A stretch of 54,781 bases of DNA from Nocardia higoensis NBRC 100133 (GTDB lineage Bacteria; Actinomycetota; Actinomycetes; Mycobacteriales; Mycobacteriaceae): positions 1 through 54,781 of the forward strand of contig NZ_BAGA01000059.1 of assembly GCF_000308595.1 (NCBI RefSeq). The letters run 5' to 3'. Below the pieces are notes generated by a model that was not told the DNA's origin, did no database searches, and saw only the letters and a list, made by a program, of their open reading frames with translations. A program made the translations under genes and the position numbers. Shown here piece after piece: positions 35,741 to 46,774 of the stretch. Within the stretch, counting starts at the first letter, position 1; each line of letters begins with the position of its first letter.

Positions 35741-36921
35741 GCGAACAGGAGCGAGACGTGAGCCGGCCGGACGAGGGGCCAGAACTGTCGAAGGAGCCGG
35801 TGAACACCCCGGCCGACCCGACCGAGGACGAGCTGGACGCGATGACGCGCGACGAACTCGTCGCGCTCGGCACCAAGCGGGACGGCGTCGAGGTCGTCTA
35901 CCGCGCCGAGCGCTTCCCGGTCCCGGGCACCCGGGCCGAGAAGCGGGCCGAACGCCAGGTGACTTTCTGGTTCGCGGTGTCGGGCATCGCGGCCGCCGCG
36001 CTGGTGGGCGTGTTCCTGTTCTGGCCGTGGGAATTCAAGGGCGTCAACGAGGAGGGCCACGGCGCCTACTCGCTGTTCACCCCGTTGGTCGGCCTGACCT
36101 TCGGCATCTCGGTGCTGGTCATCGGCATCGCGGTGCTGCTGATCCGCAAGAAGTTCATCCCGGCCGAGATCTCGGTCCAGGAACGTCACGACGGCCCCTC
36201 GCCCGAGGTGGAGCGCCGGACCCTGGCGGCGCAGCTGCAGGACGCCGGCGAGACCTCCACGCTGGGTCGCCGCAAGATGATCACCCGTACCGCGGGCGCC
36301 GGCGTCGGCATCCTCGGCATCGGCTCGCTGCTGGTCTTCGTCGGCGGCATGGTCAAGAACCCGTGGGCCAAGGGCGACAAGTCGCCGCTGTGGGTGTCCG
36401 GCTGGACCCCCGACTACGAGGGCGAGACCATCTACCTGCGTCGCGACACCGGTCGTCCGCAGGACATCGTGTTGGTGCGTCCGGAGGATCTGGACGCCGG
36501 TTCCATGGAAACCGTGTTCCCGTGGAAGGAATCCTGGCGGGGCGACGAACACGCGACGCTGCAGTCGCTGCGTGGCATCCGCAACGCCGTCATGCTGATC
36601 CGGTTGCGCACCGCCGACGCCGAGAAGGCGATCAAGCGCAAGGGCCAGGAGAGCTTCAACTTCGGCGACTACTTCGCCTACTCGAAGATCTGCACCCACC
36701 TCGGCTGCCCGACCTCGCTCTACGAGCAGCAGACCAACCGGATTCTGTGCCCCTGCCACCAGTCGCAGTTCTCGGCGATCGAGTGGGGTAAGCCGATCTT
36801 CGGTCCCGCCGCTCGTGCGCTGCCTCAGCTGCCGATCACCGTCAACTCCGAGGGCTTCCTGGTCGCCAACGGCGACTTCATCGAGCCGCTCGGACCGGCC
36901 TTCTGGGAGCGTCGTTCATGA
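35737..36921 (+). CDS. qcrA: Rieske iron-sulfur subunit of the bcc complex
   Basis: A 394-residue Rieske protein. The long actinobacterial N-terminus has three hydrophobic helices (about 70-90, 108-130, 185-205) before the Rieske domain. The 2Fe-2S ligands are in CTHLGC (Cys319, His321) and CPCH (Cys338, His341). Cys324 and Cys340 form the structural disulfide. The pair of twin helices before the domain is typical of actinobacteria. Start and stop overlap qcrC and qcrB by ATGA, so the three genes are translationally coupled. Confidence 0.97.
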   Translation: MSEQERDVSRPDEGPELSKEPVNTPADPTEDELDAMTRDELVALGTKRDGVEVVYRAERFPVPGTRAEKRAERQVTFWFAVSGIAAAALVGVFLFWPWEFKGVNEEGHGAYSLFTPLVGLTFGISVLVIGIAVLLIRKKFIPAEISVQERHDGPSPEVERRTLAAQLQDAGETSTLGRRKMITRTAGAGVGILGIGSLLVFVGGMVKNPWAKGDKSPLWVSGWTPDYEGETIYLRRDTGRPQDIVLVRPEDLDAGSMETVFPWKESWRGDEHATLQSLRGIRNAVMLIRLRTADAEKAIKRKGQESFNFGDYFAYSKICTHLGCPTSLYEQQTNRILCPCHQSQFSAIEWGKPIFGPAARALPQLPITVNSEGFLVANGDFIEPLGPAFWERRS

Positions 36922-38540
36922 GCCCTTCAGTCGCAGCCCAAGCCAATGGGGTGGACGAGCGGTATCGCGCCGCCGCGTTCGTGAAGCGTTCGATCAACAA
37001 GGTCTTCCCGACCCACTGGTCGTTCCTGCTCGGTGAGATCGCGCTCTACGCGTTCATCATCCTGCTGTTGTCGGGTATCTACCTGACCCTGTACTTCGAC
37101 CCGTCGATGGCGCACGTCACCTACGACGGCGCCTACCAGCCGCTGCGCGGCGTCGGCATGTCCCGTGCGTACGAGACGGCCCTGCAGATCTCCTTCGAGG
37201 TCCGCGGCGGTCTGTTCGTGCGCCAGATCCACCACTGGGCAGCCCTGCTGTTCGCGGCGTCGATCATCATCCACCTGTTCCGCATCTTCTTCACCGGCGC
37301 GTTCCGCAAGCCGCGTGAGGGCAACTGGGTCATCGGCTCGCTGCTGCTGATCCTGGCGATGTTCGAAGGCTTCTTCGGCTACTCGCTGCCCGACGACCTG
37401 CTCTCGGGCACCGGTCTGCGGGCCGCCTTCTCCGGCATCACCATCGGTGTCCCGGTGATCGGCACCTGGCTGCACTGGCTGATGTTCGGCGGCGACTTCC
37501 CCGGCGACATCATCATCCCGCGCCTGTACATCGCGCACGTGCTGCTGTTGCCCGGCATCATCCTGGCTCTGATCGCCGCCCACGTGGCGCTGGTCTGGTA
37601 CCAGAAGCACACCCAGTTCCCCGGCCCCGGCCGCACCGAGAACAACGTGGTGGGCGCGCGCATCGTGCCGGTGTTCGCCGCCGACCAGGGCGCGTTCTTC
37701 GCCTTCACCCTCGGCATCGTCGGCATCATGGGCGGCGTGCTGCAGATCAACCCGATCTGGAATCTGGGCCCGTACAACCCCTCCCAGGTCTCGGCGGGTT
37801 CGCAGCCCGACTTCTACATGATGTGGACCGACGGCATGGCGCGCCTGATGCCGCCGTGGGAGCTCTACCTGGGCCGGTACACGATCCCGGCGGCGTTCTG
37901 GGTCGCGTTGATCATGGGTCTGGTGTTCACCGTGCTGGTGGCCTACCCGTGGATCGAGAAGCGGCTCGTCGGCGGCGACGATGTGCACCACAACCTGCTG
38001 CAGCGTCCGCGTGACGTGCCGGTCCGCACCGCGATCGGCGCGATGGCCATCGCGTTCTACGTGGTGCTGACGCTGTCGTGCGTCAACGACATCCTCGCGT
38101 TGAAGTTCGACATCTCGCTGAACGCGACGACCTGGATGGGCCGCATCGGCATGCTGGTTGTGCCGCCGCTGGCGTACTTCATCACCTACCGGTTCTGCCT
38201 GGGTCTGCAGCGCAGCGACCGCGCGGTGCTCGAGCACGGCATCGAGACCGGCGTGATCAAGCGCCTGCCGCACGGTGAGTACATCGAGGTGCACCAGCCG
38301 CTCGGCCCGGTCGACGACCACGGTCACCCGCTCCCGCTGGAGTACCAGGGCGCCCCGGTGCCGAAGAAGATGAACAAGCTCGGCCTGGCGGGCAAGCCCG
38401 GCACCGGCTCGTTCCTGCGCGCGGACCCGAAGGAAGAGTCCGACCGCAACTTCGAACTCGAGCACGCGGCCGAACACGCCCAGCTCACCGCACTGGAGAA
38501 GGTGCAGGAGGAAGCCAAGGGCTCCTCGCACGCGCACTGA
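36918..38540 (+). CDS. qcrB: Cytochrome b subunit of the bcc complex
   Basis: A 540-residue membrane protein holding hemes bL and bH and the quinone sites. The b-heme region is recognisable in [20 protein letters not shown]. Then come [37 protein letters not shown] and the actinobacterial C-terminal extension (charged, residues ~440-540). It is the target of Q203-type inhibitors in mycobacteria. It ends the ctaE-qcrCAB operon before a strong hairpin. Confidence 0.97.
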   Translation: MSPSVAAQANGVDERYRAAAFVKRSINKVFPTHWSFLLGEIALYAFIILLLSGIYLTLYFDPSMAHVTYDGAYQPLRGVGMSRAYETALQISFEVRGGLFVRQIHHWAALLFAASIIIHLFRIFFTGAFRKPREGNWVIGSLLLILAMFEGFFGYSLPDDLLSGTGLRAAFSGITIGVPVIGTWLHWLMFGGDFPGDIIIPRLYIAHVLLLPGIILALIAAHVALVWYQKHTQFPGPGRTENNVVGARIVPVFAADQGAFFAFTLGIVGIMGGVLQINPIWNLGPYNPSQVSAGSQPDFYMMWTDGMARLMPPWELYLGRYTIPAAFWVALIMGLVFTVLVAYPWIEKRLVGGDDVHHNLLQRPRDVPVRTAIGAMAIAFYVVLTLSCVNDILALKFDISLNATTWMGRIGMLVVPPLAYFITYRFCLGLQRSDRAVLEHGIETGVIKRLPHGEYIEVHQPLGPVDDHGHPLPLEYQGAPVPKKMNKLGLAGKPGTGSFLRADPKEESDRNFELEHAAEHAQLTALEKVQEEAKGSSHAH

Positions 38541-38563
38541 CGCTCCTCGCGCGGACCGCACGA

Positions 38564-38597
38564 CGAAGGCCCCGAGTCCATCGACTCGGGGCCTTCG
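38564..38597 (+). terminator. Terminator of ctaE-qcrCAB
   Basis: 15 bp perfect stem CGAAGGCCCCGAGTC / GACTCGGGGCCTTCG with a 4 nt loop, 23 bp after the qcrB stop. No long U-tract. Confidence 0.85.
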
Positions 38598-38721
38598 GCC
38601 TGTCCGGAGACCTGGAGCCGAACCGCATGTCCGCAGGTTGTGCGCCGCGTAGTGTTCGACGCGAACACCACGGGTACTTCCCCCTGAGCCCGTGCACGCC
38701 GAGAACACCGAGGAGGAGCGC

Positions 38722-38916
38722 ATGTCGATCATCGATAAGCTCAAGGAGTTGGTAGGCAAGAACCCCGATCAGGTCAAGGGCGGCATCGACAAGGCCGGTG
38801 ACATGTTCGACCAGCGCACCGGCGGCAAGTACGCCGGCCACGTGGACAAGGGCCAGCAGCAGGCCAAGGACTTCCTGGACCGGCAGAACCCGCAGAGCCC
38901 GCCGCCGCAGCCCTGA
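38722..38916 (+). CDS. Small antitoxin-like protein (MT0933/Rv0909 family)
   Basis: A 64-residue helical protein: MSIIDKLKELVGKNPDQVKG, DKAGDMFDQRTGGKYAGHVD and KGQQQAKDFLDRQ. This matches the short actinobacterial family named after the predicted antitoxin Rv0909/MT0933. No toxin gene adjoins it here, so it is probably a solitary member, perhaps stress-related. The ATG at 38722 follows AGGAGGAG. A hairpin follows the stop. Confidence 0.85.
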   Translation: MSIIDKLKELVGKNPDQVKGGIDKAGDMFDQRTGGKYAGHVDKGQQQAKDFLDRQNPQSPPPQP

Positions 38917-38931
38917 TCCTCGCGCGATCGA

Positions 38932-38969
38932 CGACGGGCCCCGCATCGGATCGGATGCGGGGCCTGTCG
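38932..38969 (+). terminator. Terminator of the antitoxin-like gene
   Basis: 16 bp stem CGACGGGCCCCGCATC / GATGCGGGGCCTGTCG with one G-U pair and a 5-6 nt loop, followed by TGTGT. It may also serve the convergent exonuclease gene. Confidence 0.75.
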
Positions 38970-39034
38970 TGTGTCCGCGTCGAGTGCGTCGGCGCCCGCG
39001 CGCGGCTGTCCCCAGCGCCTGCGCGCGGCTGTCC

Positions 39035-41097
<2,063 letters not shown>

Positions 41098-41120
41098 TAC
41101 GCGGCTGAGCCCTTGCCGAG

Positions 41121-41144
41121 TGCGCCCGGAATGTTCCGGGCGCA
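41121..41144. terminator. Hairpin between aroG and pknL
   Basis: 10 bp perfect stem TGCGCCCGGA / TCCGGGCGCA with an ATGT loop, 24 bp after the aroG stop and 9 bp after the pknL stop. Probably bidirectional. Confidence 0.65.
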
Positions 41145-41152
41145 TGTCCGGC

Positions 41153-43153
41153 TCAGGGCAGCGCGACGAGAGTGACGGTCGAACCCGGTTCCACCTTGTT
41201 CGAGATGCCCGGGCTCTGCGAGATGACCACCGAACTGTCGCGCGGGGTCAGCTGACGCACCTGCACCCGCAGGCCGAGACCTTCGAGGATCTCGCGGGCG
41301 TCGGCGATGCTCTTGCCGATCACGCCGGGGATCTTCACCGCATTGGACACCACCAGCGTCACCCCCTTGCCGGGGTCGATGGTGGTGCCCTCGGCCGGAT
41401 CGGTGCTGATCACGCTGCCCGCTTCGATGGTCTTGTCGTAGCTCTCGGTGGTGCTGCGTACGGTGATCCCGACGGCCGCCAGCGCCGCCTCGGCTTCCTC
41501 GACGGTCTTGCCGCGCACGTCGGGCACCGGGACCGGCCGCGAGCCGTTGCTGGTGTAGACCTTGACCTGCCCGTTCAGGGGCAGGATCGTGCCGGGCTCG
41601 GGTTCGACCTTCGCCAGGGTGCCCTCGGGAGCGGTGCTGCCGGTCTCCCCGGCGCGCACCGGCGTGAGCCCGGCGTCCTGGATCCGCGCGATCACGGAGT
41701 CGATGTCGTCGCCGGGTTGCACGGCGGGCACCTTGGGCTTGCCGTTCGATACCAGCACCGAGACGGTGGAGCCCTTGGTGATCTTGGAACCGGCGGGCGG
41801 ATCGCTGCCGACCACGCCGCCGACGGGCACGGTGTCGGAGGCCTTGGGCTCGGTGGCGGCGACGAAACCGGCCTCGGTGATGGCCGCGGTCGCCTGCTCG
41901 GCGGTCAGGCCGGCGATCGGCGGGACCGCGTTGTAGCGGCCGACGCCGAGCCACCAGCCGCCGATGCCGACCAGCAGGGTGAGTGCGACGACGACCGCGA
42001 CCCAGATGAGCGTGGTGCGCCGCGCGCTCGACGGGTCGGGGCCGTACGGCGCCCGATGGCTGCCCTGGTGCGGGGGTTCGTGGTGCGGCGGGGGGAGTTG
42101 TCCGTGTCCGGCGTAGTCGCCGGGGCCGTACATACGACTGTCGTAGTCGTCCTCGTGCGGCTGCGGACCGGTGACCACCCGGGTCCGGTGTTGCTGCGGA
42201 ACGTGCTGCGGCGAGACCGGGGTGTGCGCGGGCGGCTGCGCGAACGCGCCCGGGGTGAGATCGGCGGCGCGGTAACGCGCGCTCAGGTGCTCGGCGGAGT
42301 CCTGCGGCGCCGGTACCCGGTAGGGCGGCAGGTTCAGCACCGCGGCGATGTGGCGCAGTTCGGCGAGCATCTCGTCGGCGTTCGCGAAACGGTGCGCGGG
42401 CTCGCGGGCGGTGGCCCTGGCGACCAGCTCGTCGAACTCGACCGGAACGCCGTCGATATAGCTGCTCGGGCTCGGCACATCGTTGTCGACTCGCTGCAGG
42501 GCGATAGCCAGCGAATTGTCGCCGGTGAACGGCACCTGGCCGGTGAGCAGTTCGAAGATGAGGATGCCGAAGGCGTAGACATCGCTGCGGGCGTCGGTCT
42601 GACCGGTGGTGACCTGTTCGGGAGACAGATAGGCGGCCGTGCCGAGGATCACGCCCGCGGCGGTGGTGTTCGCCGCGGCGACCGCGCGGACCAGGCCGAA
42701 GTCGGCGATCTTGACTTCGCCGCCGTCGGAGATCAGCACGTTCTCCGGCTTGATGTCGCGGTGCACCAAGCCCTGGCTGTGCGCGACGCCGATCGCCGCG
42801 AGCACCGGCTCGACCACGGCGCGCGCCGCGTGCGGGGGCATCGGGCCGCGTTCGCGCAGCAGTTCGCGCAGTGTGCCGCCCTGCACCAATTCCATGATCA
42901 GGAACGGATGTTCGCCGTCGATGCCCTGGTCGTACACGGCCACCAGGGCGGGATGATTGAGCCGGGCGACGGTGCGCGCCTCGAATTCGAAGCGGGTGAG
43001 GAACTGCGGGTCGCCGGCGAATTTCGGGTCCATCACCTTGATGGCGACCGGACGGTCGAGCCGGGTGTCCACACCACGGAAGACCGTCGACATTCCACCG
43101 CGGGCGATCGGCGCGTCGATCCGATAGCGGCCGTCCAGCATCTGCCCGATCAC
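41153..43153 (-). CDS. pknL: Ser/Thr protein kinase PknL with four PASTA domains
   Basis: A 666-residue membrane receptor kinase. Kinase domain 8-270: Gly-loop IARGGMSTVFRG, Lys39 (VAIKVM), catalytic HRDIKPEN (131-138), DFG 151-153, activation-loop Thr163/Thr164 and LSPEQ. A Pro/His-rich juxtamembrane region (275-378) leads to one membrane helix (about 381-402). Four PASTA repeats (about 405-666) follow outside the membrane, suggesting sensing of peptidoglycan fragments. PknL of M. tuberculosis, as I recall it (399 aa), has no PASTA part. It is divergent from the Rv2175c-like gene, a known PknL substrate in M. tuberculosis. Start GTG 43153. Confidence 0.95.
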   Translation of the reverse strand: MIGQMLDGRYRIDAPIARGGMSTVFRGVDTRLDRPVAIKVMDPKFAGDPQFLTRFEFEARTVARLNHPALVAVYDQGIDGEHPFLIMELVQGGTLRELLRERGPMPPHAARAVVEPVLAAIGVAHSQGLVHRDIKPENVLISDGGEVKIADFGLVRAVAAANTTAAGVILGTAAYLSPEQVTTGQTDARSDVYAFGILIFELLTGQVPFTGDNSLAIALQRVDNDVPSPSSYIDGVPVEFDELVARATAREPAHRFANADEMLAELRHIAAVLNLPPYRVPAPQDSAEHLSARYRAADLTPGAFAQPPAHTPVSPQHVPQQHRTRVVTGPQPHEDDYDSRMYGPGDYAGHGQLPPPHHEPPHQGSHRAPYGPDPSSARRTTLIWVAVVVALTLLVGIGGWWLGVGRYNAVPPIAGLTAEQATAAITEAGFVAATEPKASDTVPVGGVVGSDPPAGSKITKGSTVSVLVSNGKPKVPAVQPGDDIDSVIARIQDAGLTPVRAGETGSTAPEGTLAKVEPEPGTILPLNGQVKVYTSNGSRPVPVPDVRGKTVEEAEAALAAVGITVRSTTESYDKTIEAGSVISTDPAEGTTIDPGKGVTLVVSNAVKIPGVIGKSIADAREILEGLGLRVQVRQLTPRDSSVVISQSPGISNKVEPGSTVTLVALP

Positions 43154-43238
43154 CAGTGATGTCCTCCGAAATCAGCGGCCGCGCTCTGCGACCCCCTGAT
43201 CGTAACCATGCCGTTGGATGTGGACCGGGCACACCGAC

Positions 43239-43244
43239 TACGGT
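43239..43244 (+). promoter_or_regulatory. -10 box (TACGGT), leaderless Rv2175c-like gene
   Basis: TACGGT lies 8 nt before GTG 43253. It favours that start over ATG 43208, which lacks a ribosome site. Confidence 0.45.
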
Positions 43245-43252
43245 TGTCTGCC

Positions 43253-43621
43253 GTGAGCTCATTCCCCTGCAGCAAGGACGTGCTGTCGGACTCGGTGTCC
43301 CTGTTGTCGGTTCCCGAGGTCGCCGAACGGCTCGGGATCGTGGTGACCCGGGTGCATCAGATGTTGCGTGAGCACCAGCTCCTCGCGGTGCGCCGCGACG
43401 GTGTGCCCGGTGTTCCGGAGATCTTCTTCGACGCCTCCGGCCAAGTGGTCAAGATGCTGCCCGGCCTCATCACGGTCATGCGGGATGCCAAGTACACCGA
43501 CGAGGAGATCCTGGAGTGGATCTTCACCGACGACCCGAGCCTGCCCGGCAAGCCGGTCGACGCCCTGCACGGCCCGCTCGCCCGGGAAGTGGTGCGCAGG
43601 GCCGCCGCCGAGCCCTTCTGA
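43253..43621 (+). CDS. Winged-helix DNA-binding protein, Rv2175c-like (PknL substrate)
   Basis: A 122-residue small DNA-binding protein. The helix-turn-helix is LLSVPEVAERLGIVVTRVHQ (about 17-36), followed by VRRDGVPGVPEIFFDASGQV and the conserved DPSLPGKPVDALHGPLAREV. In M. tuberculosis the homologue is phosphorylated by PknL and loses DNA binding; the divergent pairing with pknL here supports the same circuit. The N-terminal Thr/Ser-containing tail differs from Rv2175c, so the phosphosite may not be conserved. ATG 43208 would add 15 residues. Confidence 0.88.
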   Translation: MSSFPCSKDVLSDSVSLLSVPEVAERLGIVVTRVHQMLREHQLLAVRRDGVPGVPEIFFDASGQVVKMLPGLITVMRDAKYTDEEILEWIFTDDPSLPGKPVDALHGPLAREVVRRAAAEPF

Positions 43622-43646
43622 TCGTTGTCCAGCGGTCGCGTCCCGG

Positions 43647-44963
43647 TCACCGGCCGGGTAGCGCGGCCCTGACGAGCTGCCCGGCCGCGACGGCGAGCTT
43701 GCGTCGCCGGGGCACCACGGCGCGTTCCCGGAACACCGCGTAGCCGGAATCCTCGATGCGCTCCAGGATGCCCGCGTACAGCACGCTCGCGGTCCGGATG
43801 GCCGGGCGCACCCGCGGCGTGAGCAGGTCGATGCCCGGTTCGGCGCGGCGGTAGTAGTCGCGATCGACGGCGATCAGGTGGGCCAGCGCGCGCTGCACCC
43901 GGACGTCGGTGTGCCCGGTCGCGCGGCAGTGCGCCAGCAGATCCTCGGTGACGCCGAAGGCTTCGAGGTCCTCGGCGGGCAGGTAGATGCGCCCGCGATC
44001 GAGATCCTCGGCCACGTCGCGCAGGAAGTTGGTGAGCTGGAACGCCTCGCCCAGTGCCGCCGCCGCGGGCTCGGCCTCGGCGCGCGGTCCGACCGTGCCG
44101 AGCACCGGCAGCAGTTGCAGGCCGATGGCGGCGGCCGAGCCGCGCATGTACTCGCGCAGTTCGGCCAGGTCGGCGTACCGGTCGCGGAACAGCGGCGAGC
44201 CGGGGACGTCCATGCGCATGGAGTCCAGGAAGGTCCGGAAGTGCTCCGGCGCGATGTCGAAGCGGCGCACGGTGTCGGTCAGCGCGGCCAGCGCGGCGGG
44301 CCACGCCTCCGGCAGCGCCTGTGCGACCTCGGCGTCGCGCGCGGCGTCGCGTGGCGGTCCGGACGGTTCGCCGAGCGCCGCCCGCACCTGGGCGTCGATG
44401 AGATCGAGCAGTTCGACGGCCCCGGGGCGGGGCGATGCCGCTCCGGCATGCGACTGTGCCTCGCCGTCGTTCCCGGCTCCTCCAGGGCGGGCACCCGGCT
44501 CCGGTAGCGCGGCGATATCGACGATGTCGTCGACCACCCGGGCGAAGGCGTACAGCGCGTGGACCGCCGGGCGCTGGTGCGCACCCAGTAAGCGGGTCGC
44601 CAGGTGATAGGTCCGTCCGTGGGCCGCCGAGATGTCACGGCAGCGGCGATAGGCCTGCGCCAAGTCCACCCGCGCCGGGGCCACCCTGGCCGGGTTCGGC
44701 ATGGCCTGGTCGGCCGTCGACGGGTCCGCCGTGGCCGGGTCGGGCGTGGCCGGGTCCGCCGTGGCCGGGTCGGGCGTGGCTCGGTCCGGCGCGGCGCTAC
44801 CCGCCGTGGCCGACTTCGTTGCGGCCCGAGCCGTGGTGGCCGATGCCTCCGCACCCGGCTCGGCGGCGCCCGGAGCCGCCTCGCCGGCTGGTCGGGCCGG
44901 GCGAGGTGTGGCCGGATCGGGTGGGGTGGACGCGCTGTTCGCGTCCGCGGCGGGACCGCTCAC
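43647..44963 (-). CDS. crtB: Phytoene synthase with a repeat-rich N-terminal extension
   Basis: Condenses two GGPP to phytoene, the first carotenoid step. 438 aa, about 100 longer than usual. Residues 1-97 are Ala/Pro/Thr/Asp-rich and disordered, including tandem five-residue repeats (ATPDP/ATADP, residues 62-85). The catalytic core starts near residue 98. First Asp motif is DDIVD (145-149); second is LRDVAEDLDRGRIYLP. An extra loop of Gly/Ala/Pro lies just after the first motif. GTG 44963 overlaps the mptA stop (GTGA). Squalene synthase is an alternative but the neighbouring crtI favours phytoene. Confidence 0.9.
   Translation of the reverse strand: MSGPAADANSASTPPDPATPRPARPAGEAAPGAAEPGAEASATTARAATKSATAGSAAPDRATPDPATADPATPDPATADPSTADQAMPNPARVAPARVDLAQAYRRCRDISAAHGRTYHLATRLLGAHQRPAVHALYAFARVVDDIVDIAALPEPGARPGGAGNDGEAQSHAGAASPRPGAVELLDLIDAQVRAALGEPSGPPRDAARDAEVAQALPEAWPAALAALTDTVRRFDIAPEHFRTFLDSMRMDVPGSPLFRDRYADLAELREYMRGSAAAIGLQLLPVLGTVGPRAEAEPAAAALGEAFQLTNFLRDVAEDLDRGRIYLPAEDLEAFGVTEDLLAHCRATGHTDVRVQRALAHLIAVDRDYYRRAEPGIDLLTPRVRPAIRTASVLYAGILERIEDSGYAVFRERAVVPRRRKLAVAAGQLVRAALPGR
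44706..44795. repeat. Minisatellite in the 5' part of crtB (15/30 bp units)
   Basis: A 30 bp unit at 44721-44750 is repeated exactly at 44751-44780, flanked by diverged 15 bp half-units. The period is a multiple of three, so copy-number change keeps the crtB frame and alters only the disordered extension. Confidence 0.85.
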
Positions 44964-46666
44964 GCCCGGGCGATCGTGGCGGGCTCCACCGCGGGGTGCG
45001 GGACCGCCGCGGGTCGACGCGAATCCGACGAGGAGGCTTTCAACCGCAACGGGTCCACGTGCCGCAGTGACAACGCGGCCACCACGGCCACGAAGGTCGC
45101 CGCGGCCACGTGCCAGAAGTTGTACAGGCCGATGGAGCCGTCGGGCTGGAAGACCAGCATCAGCCAGGTGCAGATGCCCACCAGCACCATCAGGGTCGTG
45201 GTCGAGAGCGCGAAGCCTGCGGCCAGCGCCAGCGGCCACGAGTAGTACCAGGGCAGCGCGGCGGGGGAGAGGATCACGATCGCGACGAACGCGATCAGGA
45301 TGCCGAACACGGCTTCGCGCTCGCTGTGGCGGAACCGCCACCAGGTCGCCACGAGCACCACCACCAGCGCGACCGCGCAGAGCGTGCGGGTGACGCCGAG
45401 TACCGACTCCAGGCGCAGGTTGGTGATCCAGGTGGTCGCGTGCGCCATGACGGTCGGCAGCGACAGCCAGTTGATGATCTTCTTCGAGCCGGAAAGGGCG
45501 GTGAGCCAGCCGATTCCGACACCGGCGACGGCCGAGGCGATGACGAACACCACCGCGAACACGCTCAGGCCCAGGCCCGCGATCTTGGCGAAGGTGAGCG
45601 CGGGGTGGGGCATGTCGGGGCCGGGTTTGGCGGCGTCGGGATGCCCGGACTGCTCACTCGAGGCGGGATCGCGCTCGGCGTCCGGATCGAGAGCGGCGCG
45701 TTCGGCCGCGCGGCGTTCGCGTTCGTGCAGCATCCAGATCCACACCAGGAACGGCAGTGCCACCCCGGCGGTCGCCTTGATGGCCACGCCGATGGCGACG
45801 ACGACGATGCCCGCCACGTGATGGCGTTCGAGCACCAGGGCGATGCCCGCGCACATCAGCCCGACCATCAGCATCTCGTTGTGCACGCCGCCGATCAGGT
45901 GGATGAGCACCAGCGGATTGAGCACCGCCAGCCACAGCGCCACGGTGGGCCTGCCGCCGAGATGCTTGGTCAGGTACGGCACCGCCCACATCATCAGCGC
46001 CAGGCCGGGCAGCATCACCAGCCGCAGCGCGATGGTCCCGGAGACGACGTCGTCTCCGGTGATGGCGGTGATGGCGCGACCGAGCAGCAGGAATACCGGG
46101 CCGTATGGGGCGGTGGTGGTGGTCCAGACCGGGCTGACATTGTCCAGCAGCACACCGGGATTGGCGACCGGTCCGACCGTGTAGGGATCGAAGCCGTCGC
46201 GCAGCAGCGCGCCCTGGGCGAGATAGGAATAGGCGTCGCGGCTGAACATGGGCACCGCGAACAGCAGCGGGAAGATCCAGATGCCGACGATGGCCCGCAG
46301 TTCGTTCAGGGTCACGTGCACGGGCCGCCCGCCGAGGCCGAGCGTGCTGCGGCCCAGGCGCACCCAGGCGGTGATCATGGCCAGCACGCCTGCCCAGATC
46401 AGGATCGTCGACAGCGCGTATCCGTGTCCGAAGCGCAGCCAGGACAGGTGCAGCGCCTCGAGCAGTGGGTCGCGGGTGCGGACACTGCCCGCGCCGAATC
46501 CACCGAAAGTGATCAGCGCCGCGCCGACGAAGCCGAGCAGCGCCGCGTGGCCTTCCGGGCTGCGCGCGAAGTCGGCCCAGGCCTGCATCCGAGTGCGGCC
46601 TCCGCCGGGAACGGCGCCGGTCACGGCCTGGGCGGGGGCTGCGGTGCTCGTGTCGGGGGGATGCAT
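44960..46666 (-). CDS. mptA: Polyprenyl-phosphomannose-dependent alpha-1,6-mannosyltransferase (MptA type)
   Basis: A GT-C membrane enzyme that extends the mannan core of lipomannan/lipoarabinomannan. 568 aa with 11-13 hydrophobic helices. The GT-C loop motif is PMFSRDAYSYLAQGALLRDG followed by FDPYTVGP. Other segments are NPLVLIHLIGGVHNEMLMVG and LPWYYSWPLALAAG. A charged cytosolic insert (about residues 315-365) lies between helices. It resembles Rv2174. It is cotranscribed with crtI upstream (108 bp gap) and translationally coupled to crtB downstream, an odd mixture of lipoglycan and carotenoid genes. ATG 46666 follows GGGGGAA. Confidence 0.9.
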   Translation of the reverse strand: MHPPDTSTAAPAQAVTGAVPGGGRTRMQAWADFARSPEGHAALLGFVGAALITFGGFGAGSVRTRDPLLEALHLSWLRFGHGYALSTILIWAGVLAMITAWVRLGRSTLGLGGRPVHVTLNELRAIVGIWIFPLLFAVPMFSRDAYSYLAQGALLRDGFDPYTVGPVANPGVLLDNVSPVWTTTTAPYGPVFLLLGRAITAITGDDVVSGTIALRLVMLPGLALMMWAVPYLTKHLGGRPTVALWLAVLNPLVLIHLIGGVHNEMLMVGLMCAGIALVLERHHVAGIVVVAIGVAIKATAGVALPFLVWIWMLHERERRAAERAALDPDAERDPASSEQSGHPDAAKPGPDMPHPALTFAKIAGLGLSVFAVVFVIASAVAGVGIGWLTALSGSKKIINWLSLPTVMAHATTWITNLRLESVLGVTRTLCAVALVVVLVATWWRFRHSEREAVFGILIAFVAIVILSPAALPWYYSWPLALAAGFALSTTTLMVLVGICTWLMLVFQPDGSIGLYNFWHVAAATFVAVVAALSLRHVDPLRLKASSSDSRRPAAVPHPAVEPATIARA

Positions 46667-46774
46667 GTCGTGTCGGTTCCCCCGGGCGAGATCGGCGGTC
46701 GTAACCGCGTGTGGATATGGTCGGCAGTCAGTTTAGTGCTTGCTCGCGGGATCGCTCGCCCTGGTCCGGGCCGG

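Noticed and set aside
41120..43159. A 679-codon plus-strand frame opposite pknL
   Set aside because: Shadow of pknL; Gly/Arg/Asp-rich with no recognisable domain.
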